Part shown: piece after piece, positions 7,350-15,915 of the stretch
Layout: every line of letters starts with the position of its first letter
How positions within the stretch are numbered: the stretch's first letter is position 1
NCBI GenBank assembly: GCA_963757945.1
Contig: CAVWTN010000001.1
Span: forward strand, 682,001-746,000
DNA: 64,000 nucleotides
Direction: 5' to 3'
Origin: CAVWTN01 sp963757945
GTDB lineage: Bacteria; Vulcanimicrobiota; Vulcanimicrobiia; Vulcanimicrobiales; Vulcanimicrobiaceae
Made by a program: the position numbers and the translations under genes
The notes under the pieces: model-generated
What the model was told of the DNA's origin: nothing
Seen by the model: the letters and a program-made list of their open reading frames with translations, nothing else
Databases searched by the model: none

Positions 7350-9062
7350 ATGACGCTGCTGCTGCACCGCCTGTTCACGACCGAACCTCTGCTCGCGCTG
7401 TTTGCGACGATCGCGCTCGGCTATCTCGCCGGAAAATTCAAGGTCGGCAACTTCGTCTTGGGAGGGATCGCCGGCACGCTGCTCGTCGGCGTCGTGATCG
7501 GACAGCTCAACGTCCCGTTGGACAGCGGCATCAAGGCGATCTTCTTCGCGCTGTTCATCTACGCGGTCGGCTTCCAAGGCGGCCCGCAGTTCTTCCATGC
7601 GCTCGACAGACGCTCGCTCAATCAGCTGGCCGCCTCGTTCATGATGTGCCTGACGGGCTTGTTGTGCGTTCTGATCGCCGCGTGGACGTTCGGGCTCGAT
7701 CGCGGCATGGCGGCCGGCCTTGCCGCGGGCGGGCTCACGCAGTCCGCGATCCTGGGAACCGCCGGCGACGCGATCGGCAAGCTCGGCGTCTCTCCCGCGC
7801 TCACCAAGACGATGCAGACGAACGTCGCGGTCGGGTATGCCGTCTGTTACATTTTCGGATCGCTCGGGCCGATCATCATGGTCACGTGGTTCCTCCCGAT
7901 GCTGATGAAATGGAACGTGCGGCAGGAAGCGGTGAAGCTCGCGAAGGCGATGTCCGGCGGCCGCGCGGAACTCGATCCGGGGCAATTCAACGCGATGCAG
8001 GACATCGACACGCGCGTGTACGCGATCGCGCCCGCGAGTAAGGCGATCGGTAAAACGACGCTCGCGATCGACAAGGAACTCTCCGATGCGGCGGTCGAGG
8101 CGATCTATCGCGACGGCAACGCGCTCGATCTAACCGAAGCGACGCTGCTCCAGTCCGGCGATCGCGTCGCGGTCACCGGCACGATCAGGGTGATGGAGAC
8201 CGCCGCCGATTTCTTCGGGCGCGAGGAAGCACCGCCGAACGGGCAGCTGCTCGTCCAAGAGCATCGCGAGATCATCCTGACCAACCGTTCCCTGGCCGGT
8301 CACGAAGTCGGCGAGCTGCACGACCGCGTCAACGTCGCGACGCGCCACGGTGTGTTCTTGACGTCGGCCAAGCGCATGGGCCGGGATCTGCCGCTGCTGA
8401 GCAAACTGCGCTTGAGCGGCGGCGACGAATTGCACTTCACCGGGAGTCCGGCAGATCTCGATCGCGTGCAGGCGAAGATCGGCTATAAGATCAGCGCCGC
8501 GGCGGTGACCGATTTCGTCTTCTTCGGGATAGGCATGCTCGTCGGCATGTTGATCGGCTTGATCCAGTTCAAGTTGTGGGGCGTCCCGATCTCGATCGGG
8601 AGCGGCGCCGGCTGCCTGCTGTCGGGCTTGTTCTTCGGCTGGCTGCGCAGCGTCCATCCGCGCTTCTCGGCGTTGCCCCTGGGCGCGTCGAACTTCTTGC
8701 GCGATTTCGGGCTCGCCGTCTTCGTCGGAACCGTGGGGATCGCGGCCGGACCGCCGGCCCTGCTCGCGATTCGCCAATACGGCTTCACGCTGTTTTTCCT
8801 CGGCGTCGCCGTGACGCTCGTGCCGCAGATCGTCACGTTCTTCTTCTCCTACTACGTCCTGCGCATCAAGAACCCGATCGAGGCGCTGGCCTGCGTCGCG
8901 GGCGGCCGCAGCGCGAACCCCGCCTTCGCCGCGCTGATGTCCAAGGCCGGGAATGCCACGCCCGTCGCCGCGTTCACGGTCACCTACGCGGTCGCCAACG
9001 TCTTCCTCACGTTGTGGGGCCCCGTCATCGTCGGCATCATCACCAAGAACGCAAGCCCCTAA
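7350..9062 (+). CDS. aspT: Aspartate:alanine antiporter (AAE family)
   Basis: A 570-residue membrane transporter of the AspT family: about five membrane segments (GYLAGKFKVGNFVLGGIAGT is characteristic), a central soluble region of about residues 205-370 with two TrkA-C-like domains (SDAAVEAIYRDGNALDLTEA; EVGELHDRVNVATRHGVFL), then a second membrane half with GSGAGCLLSGLFFGWLRS. The antiporter imports aspartate in exchange for alanine; because decarboxylation inside consumes a proton, the pair conserves energy. The aspartate decarboxylase follows 22 bp downstream, so they form an operon. The preceding 200 bp hold only the shared promoter-like repeat (7164-7201). Confidence 0.9.
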   Translation: MTLLLHRLFTTEPLLALFATIALGYLAGKFKVGNFVLGGIAGTLLVGVVIGQLNVPLDSGIKAIFFALFIYAVGFQGGPQFFHALDRRSLNQLAASFMMCLTGLLCVLIAAWTFGLDRGMAAGLAAGGLTQSAILGTAGDAIGKLGVSPALTKTMQTNVAVGYAVCYIFGSLGPIIMVTWFLPMLMKWNVRQEAVKLAKAMSGGRAELDPGQFNAMQDIDTRVYAIAPASKAIGKTTLAIDKELSDAAVEAIYRDGNALDLTEATLLQSGDRVAVTGTIRVMETAADFFGREEAPPNGQLLVQEHREIILTNRSLAGHEVGELHDRVNVATRHGVFLTSAKRMGRDLPLLSKLRLSGGDELHFTGSPADLDRVQAKIGYKISAAAVTDFVFFGIGMLVGMLIGLIQFKLWGVPISIGSGAGCLLSGLFFGWLRSVHPRFSALPLGASNFLRDFGLAVFVGTVGIAAGPPALLAIRQYGFTLFFLGVAVTLVPQIVTFFFSYYVLRIKNPIEALACVAGGRSANPAFAALMSKAGNATPVAAFTVTYAVANVFLTLWGPVIVGIITKNASP

Positions 9063-9084
9063 CTCGAGCGAACGGAGACCATCA

Positions 9085-10695
9085 ATGGCCGCGAAAAACG
9101 CTTACAGCCAGTTTGCAGACCTGAGCCCCTTCGAGCTCAAGGACCGCCTGATCGAGAGCGCGTCGTCGAACGCGCAGCGCCTGATGCTCAACGCGGGGCG
9201 CGGCAACCCCAACTTCCTCGCGACGCTGCCGCGCTGGGCGTTCTTGAGCTTGGGCGAATTCGCCATGGGCGAAGCCGAGCGTTCGTATTCGTACCTGAAT
9301 ACCGGCTTCGGCGGCCTGCCGGAGCACGAAGGCATCGCGCAGCGATTCGAAATCTACGCGAACCATCATCGCACGGCCGACGGCGTCGTCTTCTTGCGAG
9401 CGGCGATCTCCTACATCAAGGATCAGCTCGGCCTGGATCGCGACGCCTTTCTCTTCGAGATGGTCGGCGCGTTTCTGGGTTGCACCTACCCGACGCCGCC
9501 GCGGATCCTGCCCCACACCGAAACGATCGTCAAAGCCTATCTCGCGCAGGAGCTCTTCGGCCCGATCCCGGCCGCCGGCGACTTCTCCGTGTTCGCGACC
9601 GAGGGCGGCACGGCCGCGATGGCCTACATCTTCCAAACGCTCAGCGTGAACAAGCTGGTGAAGCCGGGCGAGAAGATCGCGCTCGCGACGCCGATCTTCT
9701 CGCCGTATCTCGAGATCCCGGTCCTCGCCGAGTTCGGGCTCGAAGTCGTCGACGTCCGCATGGACGAGCACGATGACTGGCAGCTCCCCGATGCCGAAAT
9801 CGCGAAGCTGTTGGACCCGGCGATCAAGATCTTCTGCCTGGTCAACCCGAGCAATCCGCCCTCGACGAAGCTCGCGGACCCCGTCTTGGACAAGATCGCC
9901 GCGCTCGTGCGGGACCATCGGCCCGACCTGTTCATCGTGACCGACGTCGTGTACGCGACGTTCGCGGACGATTTCGTTTCGCTCTTCATCAAGGCCCCGC
10001 GCAACACGCTCGCCGTGTACTCGTTCTCGAAGTTCTTCGGGGCAACCGGCTGGCGCCTCGGCGCAATCGCGCTGCACGAAGACAACGTCTTCGACGCGGC
10101 GCTCGCCGCTCTGCCGGAACCGCGCAAGCTCCTGCTCGATGCGCGCTACGCCTCCCTGACGACGCGCCCCCGCGAGCTGCGCTTCATCGACCGCTTGGTC
10201 GCCGATAGCCGGGCTGTCGCCTTGAACCACACCGCCGGCCTCTCCGTCCCGCAGCAGGCGCAGATGGCGCTGTTCGCGCTCAACGGCTTGATGGACCGCG
10301 AGCATCACTACAAGAACGCCGCGAAACGGCTGGTGCGGGAGCGCTATCAAGCCCTCTATCGCAACATGGGCGTCGAAGTCGCGCACGAACCGAACGACGT
10401 CAACTACTACACGCTGATCGATCTGCAGGAGATCGGCGGCACGCTCTACGGACCCGAGTTCGAGGCCTGGTTCGTCAAGAGCGACCTCGGCACGAGCTAT
10501 CTGTTCCGCCTCGCGCAGGAGACCGGCGTCGTGCTCTTACCCGGTAAAGGCTTCGAAGTCGTCGACACGTCGGCCCGCGTCTCGCTCGCGAATCTCACCG
10601 ATATCGAATACGCCTCCATCGGCAAATTCACGCGCCAAGTGCTGGACGAATACTATCAAGACTTCAAGCAGGCGACGGTCGCCGTCAGCGGTTGA
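9085..10695 (+). CDS. aspD: Aspartate 4-decarboxylase / aspartate aminotransferase
   Basis: A 536-residue class I aminotransferase-fold enzyme, the length expected for the bifunctional L-aspartate beta-decarboxylase (aspartate to alanine plus CO2). The PLP-binding lysine is about residue 316 in YSFSKFFGATGWRLG; FCLVNPSNPPSTKLAD is the cofactor-region loop. It begins at ATG 9085 with CGGAG upstream, directly after aspT. Together they make a decarboxylation-driven aspartate/alanine cycle that yields proton motive force and pH homeostasis. The end overlaps the convergent aldo/keto reductase gene by 11 bp. Confidence 0.9.
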   Translation: MAAKNAYSQFADLSPFELKDRLIESASSNAQRLMLNAGRGNPNFLATLPRWAFLSLGEFAMGEAERSYSYLNTGFGGLPEHEGIAQRFEIYANHHRTADGVVFLRAAISYIKDQLGLDRDAFLFEMVGAFLGCTYPTPPRILPHTETIVKAYLAQELFGPIPAAGDFSVFATEGGTAAMAYIFQTLSVNKLVKPGEKIALATPIFSPYLEIPVLAEFGLEVVDVRMDEHDDWQLPDAEIAKLLDPAIKIFCLVNPSNPPSTKLADPVLDKIAALVRDHRPDLFIVTDVVYATFADDFVSLFIKAPRNTLAVYSFSKFFGATGWRLGAIALHEDNVFDAALAALPEPRKLLLDARYASLTTRPRELRFIDRLVADSRAVALNHTAGLSVPQQAQMALFALNGLMDREHHYKNAAKRLVRERYQALYRNMGVEVAHEPNDVNYYTLIDLQEIGGTLYGPEFEAWFVKSDLGTSYLFRLAQETGVVLLPGKGFEVVDTSARVSLANLTDIEYASIGKFTRQVLDEYYQDFKQATVAVSG

Positions 10696-11668
10696 CGTAG
10701 GACATGTCGGCGTAGCGCTCCCCGGCGGCCGAGCCTTTGGGCGCGACCTCCTCGATGCGCCGCAGGTTCTCCGGGGAGAGCTCGATATCGGCGGCCTTCG
10801 CGTTCTCCTCGAGCCGCGCGACGCGCTTGGTTCCAGGGATCGGCACGATCTCGTCGCCCTGCGCGAGGACCCATGCGAGCGCCACTTGTGAGGGCGTCGC
10901 CCCGAGTTCGTCCGCGATCGCGCGCACGCGTTCTACGACGGCGAGATTCTTCGCGAAGTTCTCGCCGGCGAAGCGCGGCGCGAAGCGGCGGTAATCGTCC
11001 GGCTCCAGATCCTCGACCCGGCGAATCTCGCCGCTGAGCATGCCCCGCCCGAGCGGGCTGTAGGCGACGAGCGCGATCCCGAGTTCGTCTAGCGTCGCGC
11101 GCACGCCGGTATCCTCGATGTCGCGGCTGAACAGCGAATACTCGCTCTGCACGGCGGCGACCGGATGCGTGCGGTGCGCGCGCCGGATCGTTTCCGCGGA
11201 CGCTTCGGAGAGACCGATGTAACGCGTCTTGCCGGCCCGAACGAGTTCCGCCATTTCGCCGACGGTCTCTTCGATCGGGGTCTTCGGATCGACGCGGTGC
11301 TGGTAGTAGAGATCGACATGATCGACGCCCAGACGCCGCAGCGACGCATCGATCGCGCCACGCACGTAGGCTCGCGAGCCGTTGACGCCGCGCGCGGCCG
11401 GATCGCCTTCACGGACGATCCCGAATTTCGTCGCCAGGAAGAAACGCTCGCGGCGTCCTGCGAGTGCCTTGCCGACGAGTTCCTCGTTCTTTCCGAACCC
11501 GTACATGTCGGCGGTATCGAGGAACGTGATGTCCAGTTCCAGCGCGCGATCGATCGTGCGCAGCGATTCCGCTTCGTTCGCGGCGCCGTAAAATTCGGAC
11601 ATTCCCATGCATCCCAAACCGAGCGCGGAAACGAGCGGGCCGCCGCGGCCGAGCTGACGCTGTTTCAT
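10685..11668 (-). CDS. Aldo/keto reductase
   Basis: A 327-residue AKR with the catalytic tetrad visible: Asp and Tyr in DTADMYGFGKNEELVG, Lys in FLATKFGI, and His in DLYYQHRVDP. The C-terminal cofactor segment is VPIPGTKRVARLEENAKA. It belongs with the AKR13-like group that reduces aldehydes with NADPH; the physiological substrate is not evident from context. Starts at ATG 11668 and is divergent from the HMA-like gene across 227 bp containing the second copy of the shared promoter-like element. Confidence 0.85.
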   Translation of the reverse strand: MKQRQLGRGGPLVSALGLGCMGMSEFYGAANEAESLRTIDRALELDITFLDTADMYGFGKNEELVGKALAGRRERFFLATKFGIVREGDPAARGVNGSRAYVRGAIDASLRRLGVDHVDLYYQHRVDPKTPIEETVGEMAELVRAGKTRYIGLSEASAETIRRAHRTHPVAAVQSEYSLFSRDIEDTGVRATLDELGIALVAYSPLGRGMLSGEIRRVEDLEPDDYRRFAPRFAGENFAKNLAVVERVRAIADELGATPSQVALAWVLAQGDEIVPIPGTKRVARLEENAKAADIELSPENLRRIEEVAPKGSAAGERYADMSYVNR

Positions 11669-11757
11669 CCGATGTACCTCCCTCGACGCCCGCGCCGAGC
11701 GCGCCGCGCTATCTTCTCCAGGCGACCTAAGAGCCGCCTTGCGGCAGTAGTCCGTCT

Positions 11758-11795
11758 ATTTCACGATACCGCCGCGAGCCATGCTGCGCTACACT
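11758..11795. promoter_or_regulatory. Promoter-like element (copy 2)
   Basis: ATTTCACGATACCG, 13 nt, then TGCGCTACACT, matching 7164-7201. It sits between the divergent aldo/keto reductase and HMA-like genes, 100 bp before ATG 11896. TACACT could serve as a -10 for the plus-strand gene. Confidence 0.4.
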
Positions 11796-11895
11796 GTGCG
11801 TGCGGTTGCTCGACGGCTCCGCTTTCATGCTGCAGCGTCCGCTGCATCACGACGGCGGGAGCCGAACCGTCGGGTTGCGGCAGTCGGGGTCAACC

Positions 11896-12399
11896 ATGTT
11901 CACGCGCGCCGCCATCACCACGCCTACGATCGCACTTTCTACGTCGATGCCCGCGCCCGCCGGCGTGGACTTGCTCACGCGCACGACGCTGCAGATCGAT
12001 CGAATCCTGTCCGCACCGCTGATCGCGCAATTGACGCTCGCGTTGCAGCACGTCCCGGGCGTGCTGCTCGCCGACGTGGACGCCGTCAGCGCCCGCGCCT
12101 CGATCGCGCACGATTCCGGCGTGCCCACGGCTTCATTGCTCGCCGCCGCCGCCGGAGCCGGCGCATTCGCGCACGTCGTCGCCGATGCGCCTGCGCCGGA
12201 CTCGCTCGGCTGCGCGCCGGCGCGCCCGCGCTACCTGCGCGACCGCCGGCTCCTGACGATCGCGGCGGCGCTCTTCGTGGCCCTCGCCGTGATCGACGCG
12301 CTGATTCCGGCGCTTGCCGCGCGGGACGGCTTGCTCGTGGCGCTCTCGCTCGCGTTCTGGGTCTTCTTCCTCGCCAGATCGATCGCCGCACCGCGCTGA
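11896..12399 (+). CDS. Degenerate heavy-metal-associated-like domain with membrane segments
   Basis: A 167-residue protein. Residues about 25-90 (TLQIDRILSAPLIAQLTLAL, then VPGVLLADVDAVSARASIAH) follow the beta-alpha-beta pattern of HMA metallochaperone domains, but the Cys-x-x-Cys metal site is replaced by LSAPLI and there is no cysteine in that loop. The C-terminal 60 residues hold two hydrophobic segments (LLTIAAALFVALAVIDALIP; LLVALSLAFWVFFLA). This looks like the N-terminal part of a P1B ATPase system without the pump and without metal ligands. An upstream in-frame start at 11800 exists but adds a poor sequence. Confidence 0.5.
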   Translation: MFTRAAITTPTIALSTSMPAPAGVDLLTRTTLQIDRILSAPLIAQLTLALQHVPGVLLADVDAVSARASIAHDSGVPTASLLAAAAGAGAFAHVVADAPAPDSLGCAPARPRYLRDRRLLTIAAALFVALAVIDALIPALAARDGLLVALSLAFWVFFLARSIAAPR

Positions 12400-12539
12400 A
12401 TTGCAGCGCACGCGCAGCGGGCTCCGCGGACGCCTTTCCAAGAACGGTTTCGCATCGAGCCCGTCTAAGATCGCACATCGCTGCGTTCGCCAAGGGGCAC
12501 CCTCGCGCGGGCGTGTTCACCGATAGCTGAAAGGTCAGG

Positions 12540-13301
12540 ATGAAGACCCTGCTCGTGTTCGACCTGGACGGGACGCTCGCCGAAAGCAAATCCCCGATCG
12601 ATGGCGAGATGGCGCGGCTGCTCGGCGCTCTGCTCGCCGTCGTGAAGGTCGCGATCATCTCCGGCGGCGACTGGCCCCAGTTCGAAGCGCAGGTTCTCGC
12701 GCGTCTCCGGGATGACGGCGCTCTGGGCCGATTGTTTCTGCTGCCGACCTGCGGCACCAGATTCTATCAATACGCCGGCGGCTGGAACAAGCTGTATTCG
12801 CACGACCTCAGCGAGGCGCAGCGAGCGCGGATCATCGCCGCGCTGCAGGCGGCCGTCGCCGCTTCGGGCTTCGCGGCCGAGCGTACGTGGGGCGAGGCGA
12901 TCGAAGATCGCGGCAGCCAAATCACGTACTCGGCGCTCGGTCAACTGGCGCCGGGCGACGAAAAGAAGCGCTGGGACCCCGATTTTGCGAAGCGCAAGCA
13001 GATCAAAGCGGCGCTCGACGTCACGCTCCCGGATTTCTCCGTGCGGCTCGGCGGGTCGACCTCGATCGACGTCACGCTGCCCGGGATCGACAAGGCCTAC
13101 GGGGTCAGACAGCTCCGCGACATCCTCGGGATTCCGATCGGCGACATGCTCTTCGTCGGGGACGCCCTCTTTCCGGGCGGCAACGACTACCCCGCGCGCG
13201 AGACGGGCGTCGCCTGCATCCAAGTCGACACGCCGAACGAGACCAAGCGCGTGATCGAAACCGTCATCGCCATGTTCGGCGGTGCCGAGCCGGCGCAGTA
13301 A
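12540..13301 (+). CDS. HAD-superfamily (type IIB) phosphatase, phosphomannomutase-like
   Basis: A 253-residue protein with HAD motif I LLVFDLDGTLAESKSPID, motif II IISGGDW, a type IIB cap in the middle and motif IV GDMLFVGDALFPGGNDYPA. The arrangement resembles eukaryote-type phosphomannomutase and related sugar-phosphate phosphatases; QLRDILGIP and TSIDVTLPGIDKAYG fit that group. Substrate cannot be read from the sequence. AAAGGTCAGG precedes ATG 12540. It converges on the TMEM175-like gene with only 9 bp between them. Confidence 0.75.
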   Translation: MKTLLVFDLDGTLAESKSPIDGEMARLLGALLAVVKVAIISGGDWPQFEAQVLARLRDDGALGRLFLLPTCGTRFYQYAGGWNKLYSHDLSEAQRARIIAALQAAVAASGFAAERTWGEAIEDRGSQITYSALGQLAPGDEKKRWDPDFAKRKQIKAALDVTLPDFSVRLGGSTSIDVTLPGIDKAYGVRQLRDILGIPIGDMLFVGDALFPGGNDYPARETGVACIQVDTPNETKRVIETVIAMFGGAEPAQ

Positions 13302-13310
13302 GGGGCGCCC

Positions 13311-13940
13311 TCAGAGCCGGAAGAGCCAGCGAACGCGCGGCGCGATCGCGTAGTTCAGCTGCAGGAGCACGATGAAGCCGATGCTGACGTACGTGTTGAT
13401 CGCGCACAGCGCGGCGCCGAACGCGTAGAGCCCTTGCGCCACGACGATGCGCCGCTCGATCGCCGCGCGGATGTCGGGCGTGGTCGCGGCCTTCACGAGG
13501 CCCGCGCGATTCGCGTACGCCCAGCTCGTATACACGATGATGCCCAGCAGCAGCACGTTGGACCAATAGATCAGCAGCGCCGTCCGGAACGTGATGAACT
13601 CCGCGAGCAACGCCGTGGAGAACGGCGTCAGCGTCACGGCGAGCAGAAAGACGATCGAAATCCACGCGAAGTTGCGGTCGCCGCGTTCGATGTAGGTGAG
13701 CTGCGTCTGCTGGCCGACCCAAAAGATTCCGAGCGTCAAGAACGTCATCAGATACGGCAGCAGACGCGGTGCGAGCCCCGCCAGCGCGTTCCAGAGGTCC
13801 GCCTCGGAGTGGATCGCGCCGGGCATCGGGACCCGCAGATCGAGCACCAGGAGCGTCATCGCAATCGAGAAGACGCCGTCGCTGAGCGCCCCGACGCGCT
13901 CGAGGTTTTGGCCCGCGATCAGGTTGTACTTCGCGCCCAT
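13311..13940 (-). CDS. TMEM175-family potassium channel-like membrane protein
   Basis: A 209-residue protein with six hydrophobic segments. The first carries RVGALSDGVFSIAMTLLVLD, the F/L-S-D signature of TMEM175/DUF1211, whose bacterial members form K+-permeable channels. The remaining helices (LLPYLMTFLTLGIFWVGQQ, ISIVFLLAVTLTPFSTALLA) match the family layout. One TMEM175 repeat per chain, as usual in bacteria, implies a tetramer. No neighbour suggests a special role. Confidence 0.8.
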   Translation of the reverse strand: MGAKYNLIAGQNLERVGALSDGVFSIAMTLLVLDLRVPMPGAIHSEADLWNALAGLAPRLLPYLMTFLTLGIFWVGQQTQLTYIERGDRNFAWISIVFLLAVTLTPFSTALLAEFITFRTALLIYWSNVLLLGIIVYTSWAYANRAGLVKAATTPDIRAAIERRIVVAQGLYAFGAALCAINTYVSIGFIVLLQLNYAIAPRVRWLFRL

Positions 13941-14003
13941 GCTCGCTCAGACGTCGGGGTCAGGCGAACTGTTGCGAGCCCATGCTCCCGCGGCGCGGGA
14001 GGC

Positions 14004-15281
14004 TCAGCGCAGCGAAGCTTGCGAGGCCGGCGTTTCGCCCCGCTCGAGGTGACGCCACAGGATGTTCAGCGCGGTCGTGACCGCGCGCTGCCGCACGTCG
14101 GCGCGCGTCCCCGGGAAGGTGACCCGCCGTACCAGCGTCTCGTCCCGCGTGGCCAAGCCGAAATAGACCAAGCCGACGGGTTTCTCCGCCGTGCCTCCGG
14201 TGGGACCCGCGATCCCCGTCGTGGAGAGCGCGACGTCGGTTCCAAGGGTCGCGCGCGCGCCTTGCGCCATGGCTTGCGCGACCTCGGCGCTCACCGCGCC
14301 GTGCGCTTCGAGCAAGCCGGCGCCGACGCCGAGCAGCGCGGTCTTCACCGCGTTGTCGTACGCGACGATGCCGCCGCGGAAGACGGCCGATGCGCCCGGC
14401 ACGCGCACGATCGCATCGGCGAGGCCGCCGCCCGTGATCGATTCGGCGGTGCCCAGCGTCAGGCCGAGCGTCTCGAGTTCCCGGACGATCGCGCCTTCGA
14501 GCGTCTCCTCGTCCACGCCGAAGAGCCCGCTGCCGATGCGCTCGCGCACGGCCGCCTCGACCGGCGCGATCAACGCGCGCGCGGCCTCCGCGTCCGCGGC
14601 CTTCGCCATGATCTTCACGTCGACGCGGCCTTCGTGCGCGAGCATCGCGATCTTCGGGTTTTCAAGCGAGCGAAACAGATCCTCGACGCGTCCGTCCAGT
14701 TCGGATTCCCCGATCCCGACCGTGTGCAGCGTGCGCGTGAAGATCCCGCCTCCGAGCCCGTAGCGCGCGCGCAGCCACGGCACGAGCGAATCCGCGAGCA
14801 TCGGTTTCATTTCTCGCGGTACCCCCGGCATGCACGCGACGAATTTGCCGTCGGCCCGAACCGCGGCGAACCCGGGCGCGGTCCCGTTCGGATTGTCGAA
14901 CACGGCGGCGCCCCGCGGCAGCATCGCTTGGCGCCGGTTGTTCTCGGTCATCGGCCGCCCGAACGTCCGGAAGCGCTCCTCGATCGCGCGCAGCGACGGC
15001 TCGTGCAGGTCGAGCGGGAGACCGGTCGCCTGGGCGACGGCCTCCTTCGTGAGATCGTCGACGGTCGGACCCAGGCCCCCGGTCGTCACGACGCCGTCCG
15101 CGCGCGCGAGCGCGCCCGAGAGCATCGCCGCCAGGCGCGCGGCGTTGTCGCCGACGGAATGCTTGGCGAAGACGTCGACGCCGGCATCGGCGAGCGCGCG
15201 CGCGACGTGCGGCGCGTTCGTATCGAGCAATTGGCCGAGCAAGATCTCCGTGCCGATCGTGACGATCTCGACGCTAGGCAT
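14004..15281 (-). CDS. cinA: CinA: nicotinamide mononucleotide deamidase / ADP-ribose pyrophosphatase family
   Basis: A 425-residue two-domain CinA. The N-terminal MoCF-like domain has IVTIGTEILLGQLLDTNAPH and VVTTGGLGPTVDDLTKEAVA. The C-terminal deamidase domain has GLTLGTAESITGGGLADAIV and DVALSTTGIAGPTGGTAEKP. In other bacteria CinA returns NMN to the NAD pathway. Its start overlaps the end of the siroheme-synthase-like gene by 8 bp, and the NAD synthetase gene lies just upstream, so the whole minus-strand run may be an NAD-related operon. Confidence 0.92.
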   Translation of the reverse strand: MPSVEIVTIGTEILLGQLLDTNAPHVARALADAGVDVFAKHSVGDNAARLAAMLSGALARADGVVTTGGLGPTVDDLTKEAVAQATGLPLDLHEPSLRAIEERFRTFGRPMTENNRRQAMLPRGAAVFDNPNGTAPGFAAVRADGKFVACMPGVPREMKPMLADSLVPWLRARYGLGGGIFTRTLHTVGIGESELDGRVEDLFRSLENPKIAMLAHEGRVDVKIMAKAADAEAARALIAPVEAAVRERIGSGLFGVDEETLEGAIVRELETLGLTLGTAESITGGGLADAIVRVPGASAVFRGGIVAYDNAVKTALLGVGAGLLEAHGAVSAEVAQAMAQGARATLGTDVALSTTGIAGPTGGTAEKPVGLVYFGLATRDETLVRRVTFPGTRADVRQRAVTTALNILWRHLERGETPASQASLR

Positions 15282-15879
15282 GCGGACGCTGCTCCGCGAG
15301 CTCTTCTTCGAACCAGCGCGGATAGCGCACGCGAACCTCGACCTCGAAACCTTCGGCCGAGCGCATCATCGCCGAGCGCCGCGCTTGCGAATCGCCCAGC
15401 CGCGTGCGGTTGCGCTGACGCTGCACGCCCAGGCACTCGATGAACCGCTCGAACGTCCGATCGAGCGCGCCCTGCAGCGCCGCCCGCAGCACGCCGCCGA
15501 CGCGCGGCGAGATCCCGCCCGTCGAGATCGCGATCCGCGCCGCGCCGGCCTTCACGACCGCCTGCATCGCGACGAAACCGTGCTTGGGCTGGTCGATCGC
15601 GCACAGCAGAAAGCGGTGGCGATCGGCGAGTTCGCGCAAATGCATCGCGAGCGTCTCTTCTTGGGGCGTGAAGATCACGAAGAACGCCTGCGCGACGTCG
15701 TCGTCACGCAGCAGCCCCTCGTCCTTGATCCAGAGCACGTCGGCCCCGGCCTCGCGCAGCGCTTCGTCTTTCTCGCGCGCCTCGCGATCGTTCCCGATCA
15801 CGACGCAGCGGCGCCCGCGCAGGTTCAGGCCGACGGGAAAAAACAAGAACGGCGGTTCGAGGACGTTTGCACTGCTCAT
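15274..15879 (-). CDS. Precorrin-2 dehydrogenase / siroheme synthase N-terminal-like protein
   Basis: A 201-residue protein resembling Met8/CysG-N: FFPVGLNLRGRRCVVIGNDR (nucleotide-binding strand), CAIDQPKHGFVAMQAVVKAG and IAISTGGISPRVGGVLRAAL. The enzyme would oxidise precorrin-2 to sirohydrochlorin, and possibly insert iron. The dinucleotide motif is GNDREA instead of the usual GGGxVA, so NAD binding may be altered. No other siroheme gene lies in the window. It sits 36 bp after nadE and overlaps cinA. Confidence 0.7.
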   Translation of the reverse strand: MSSANVLEPPFLFFPVGLNLRGRRCVVIGNDREAREKDEALREAGADVLWIKDEGLLRDDDVAQAFFVIFTPQEETLAMHLRELADRHRFLLCAIDQPKHGFVAMQAVVKAGAARIAISTGGISPRVGGVLRAALQGALDRTFERFIECLGVQRQRNRTRLGDSQARRSAMMRSAEGFEVEVRVRYPRWFEEELAEQRPHA

Positions 15880-15915
15880 CGGTCGCTCGCGTTCACGCTG
15901 ACTCCATCTTGGGCT

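Noticed and set aside
13434..15443. A 669-codon plus-strand open frame
   Set aside because: It is antisense to the TMEM175-like and cinA genes; its protein is Arg/Asp-rich with no domain, typical of a shadow in high-GC DNA.
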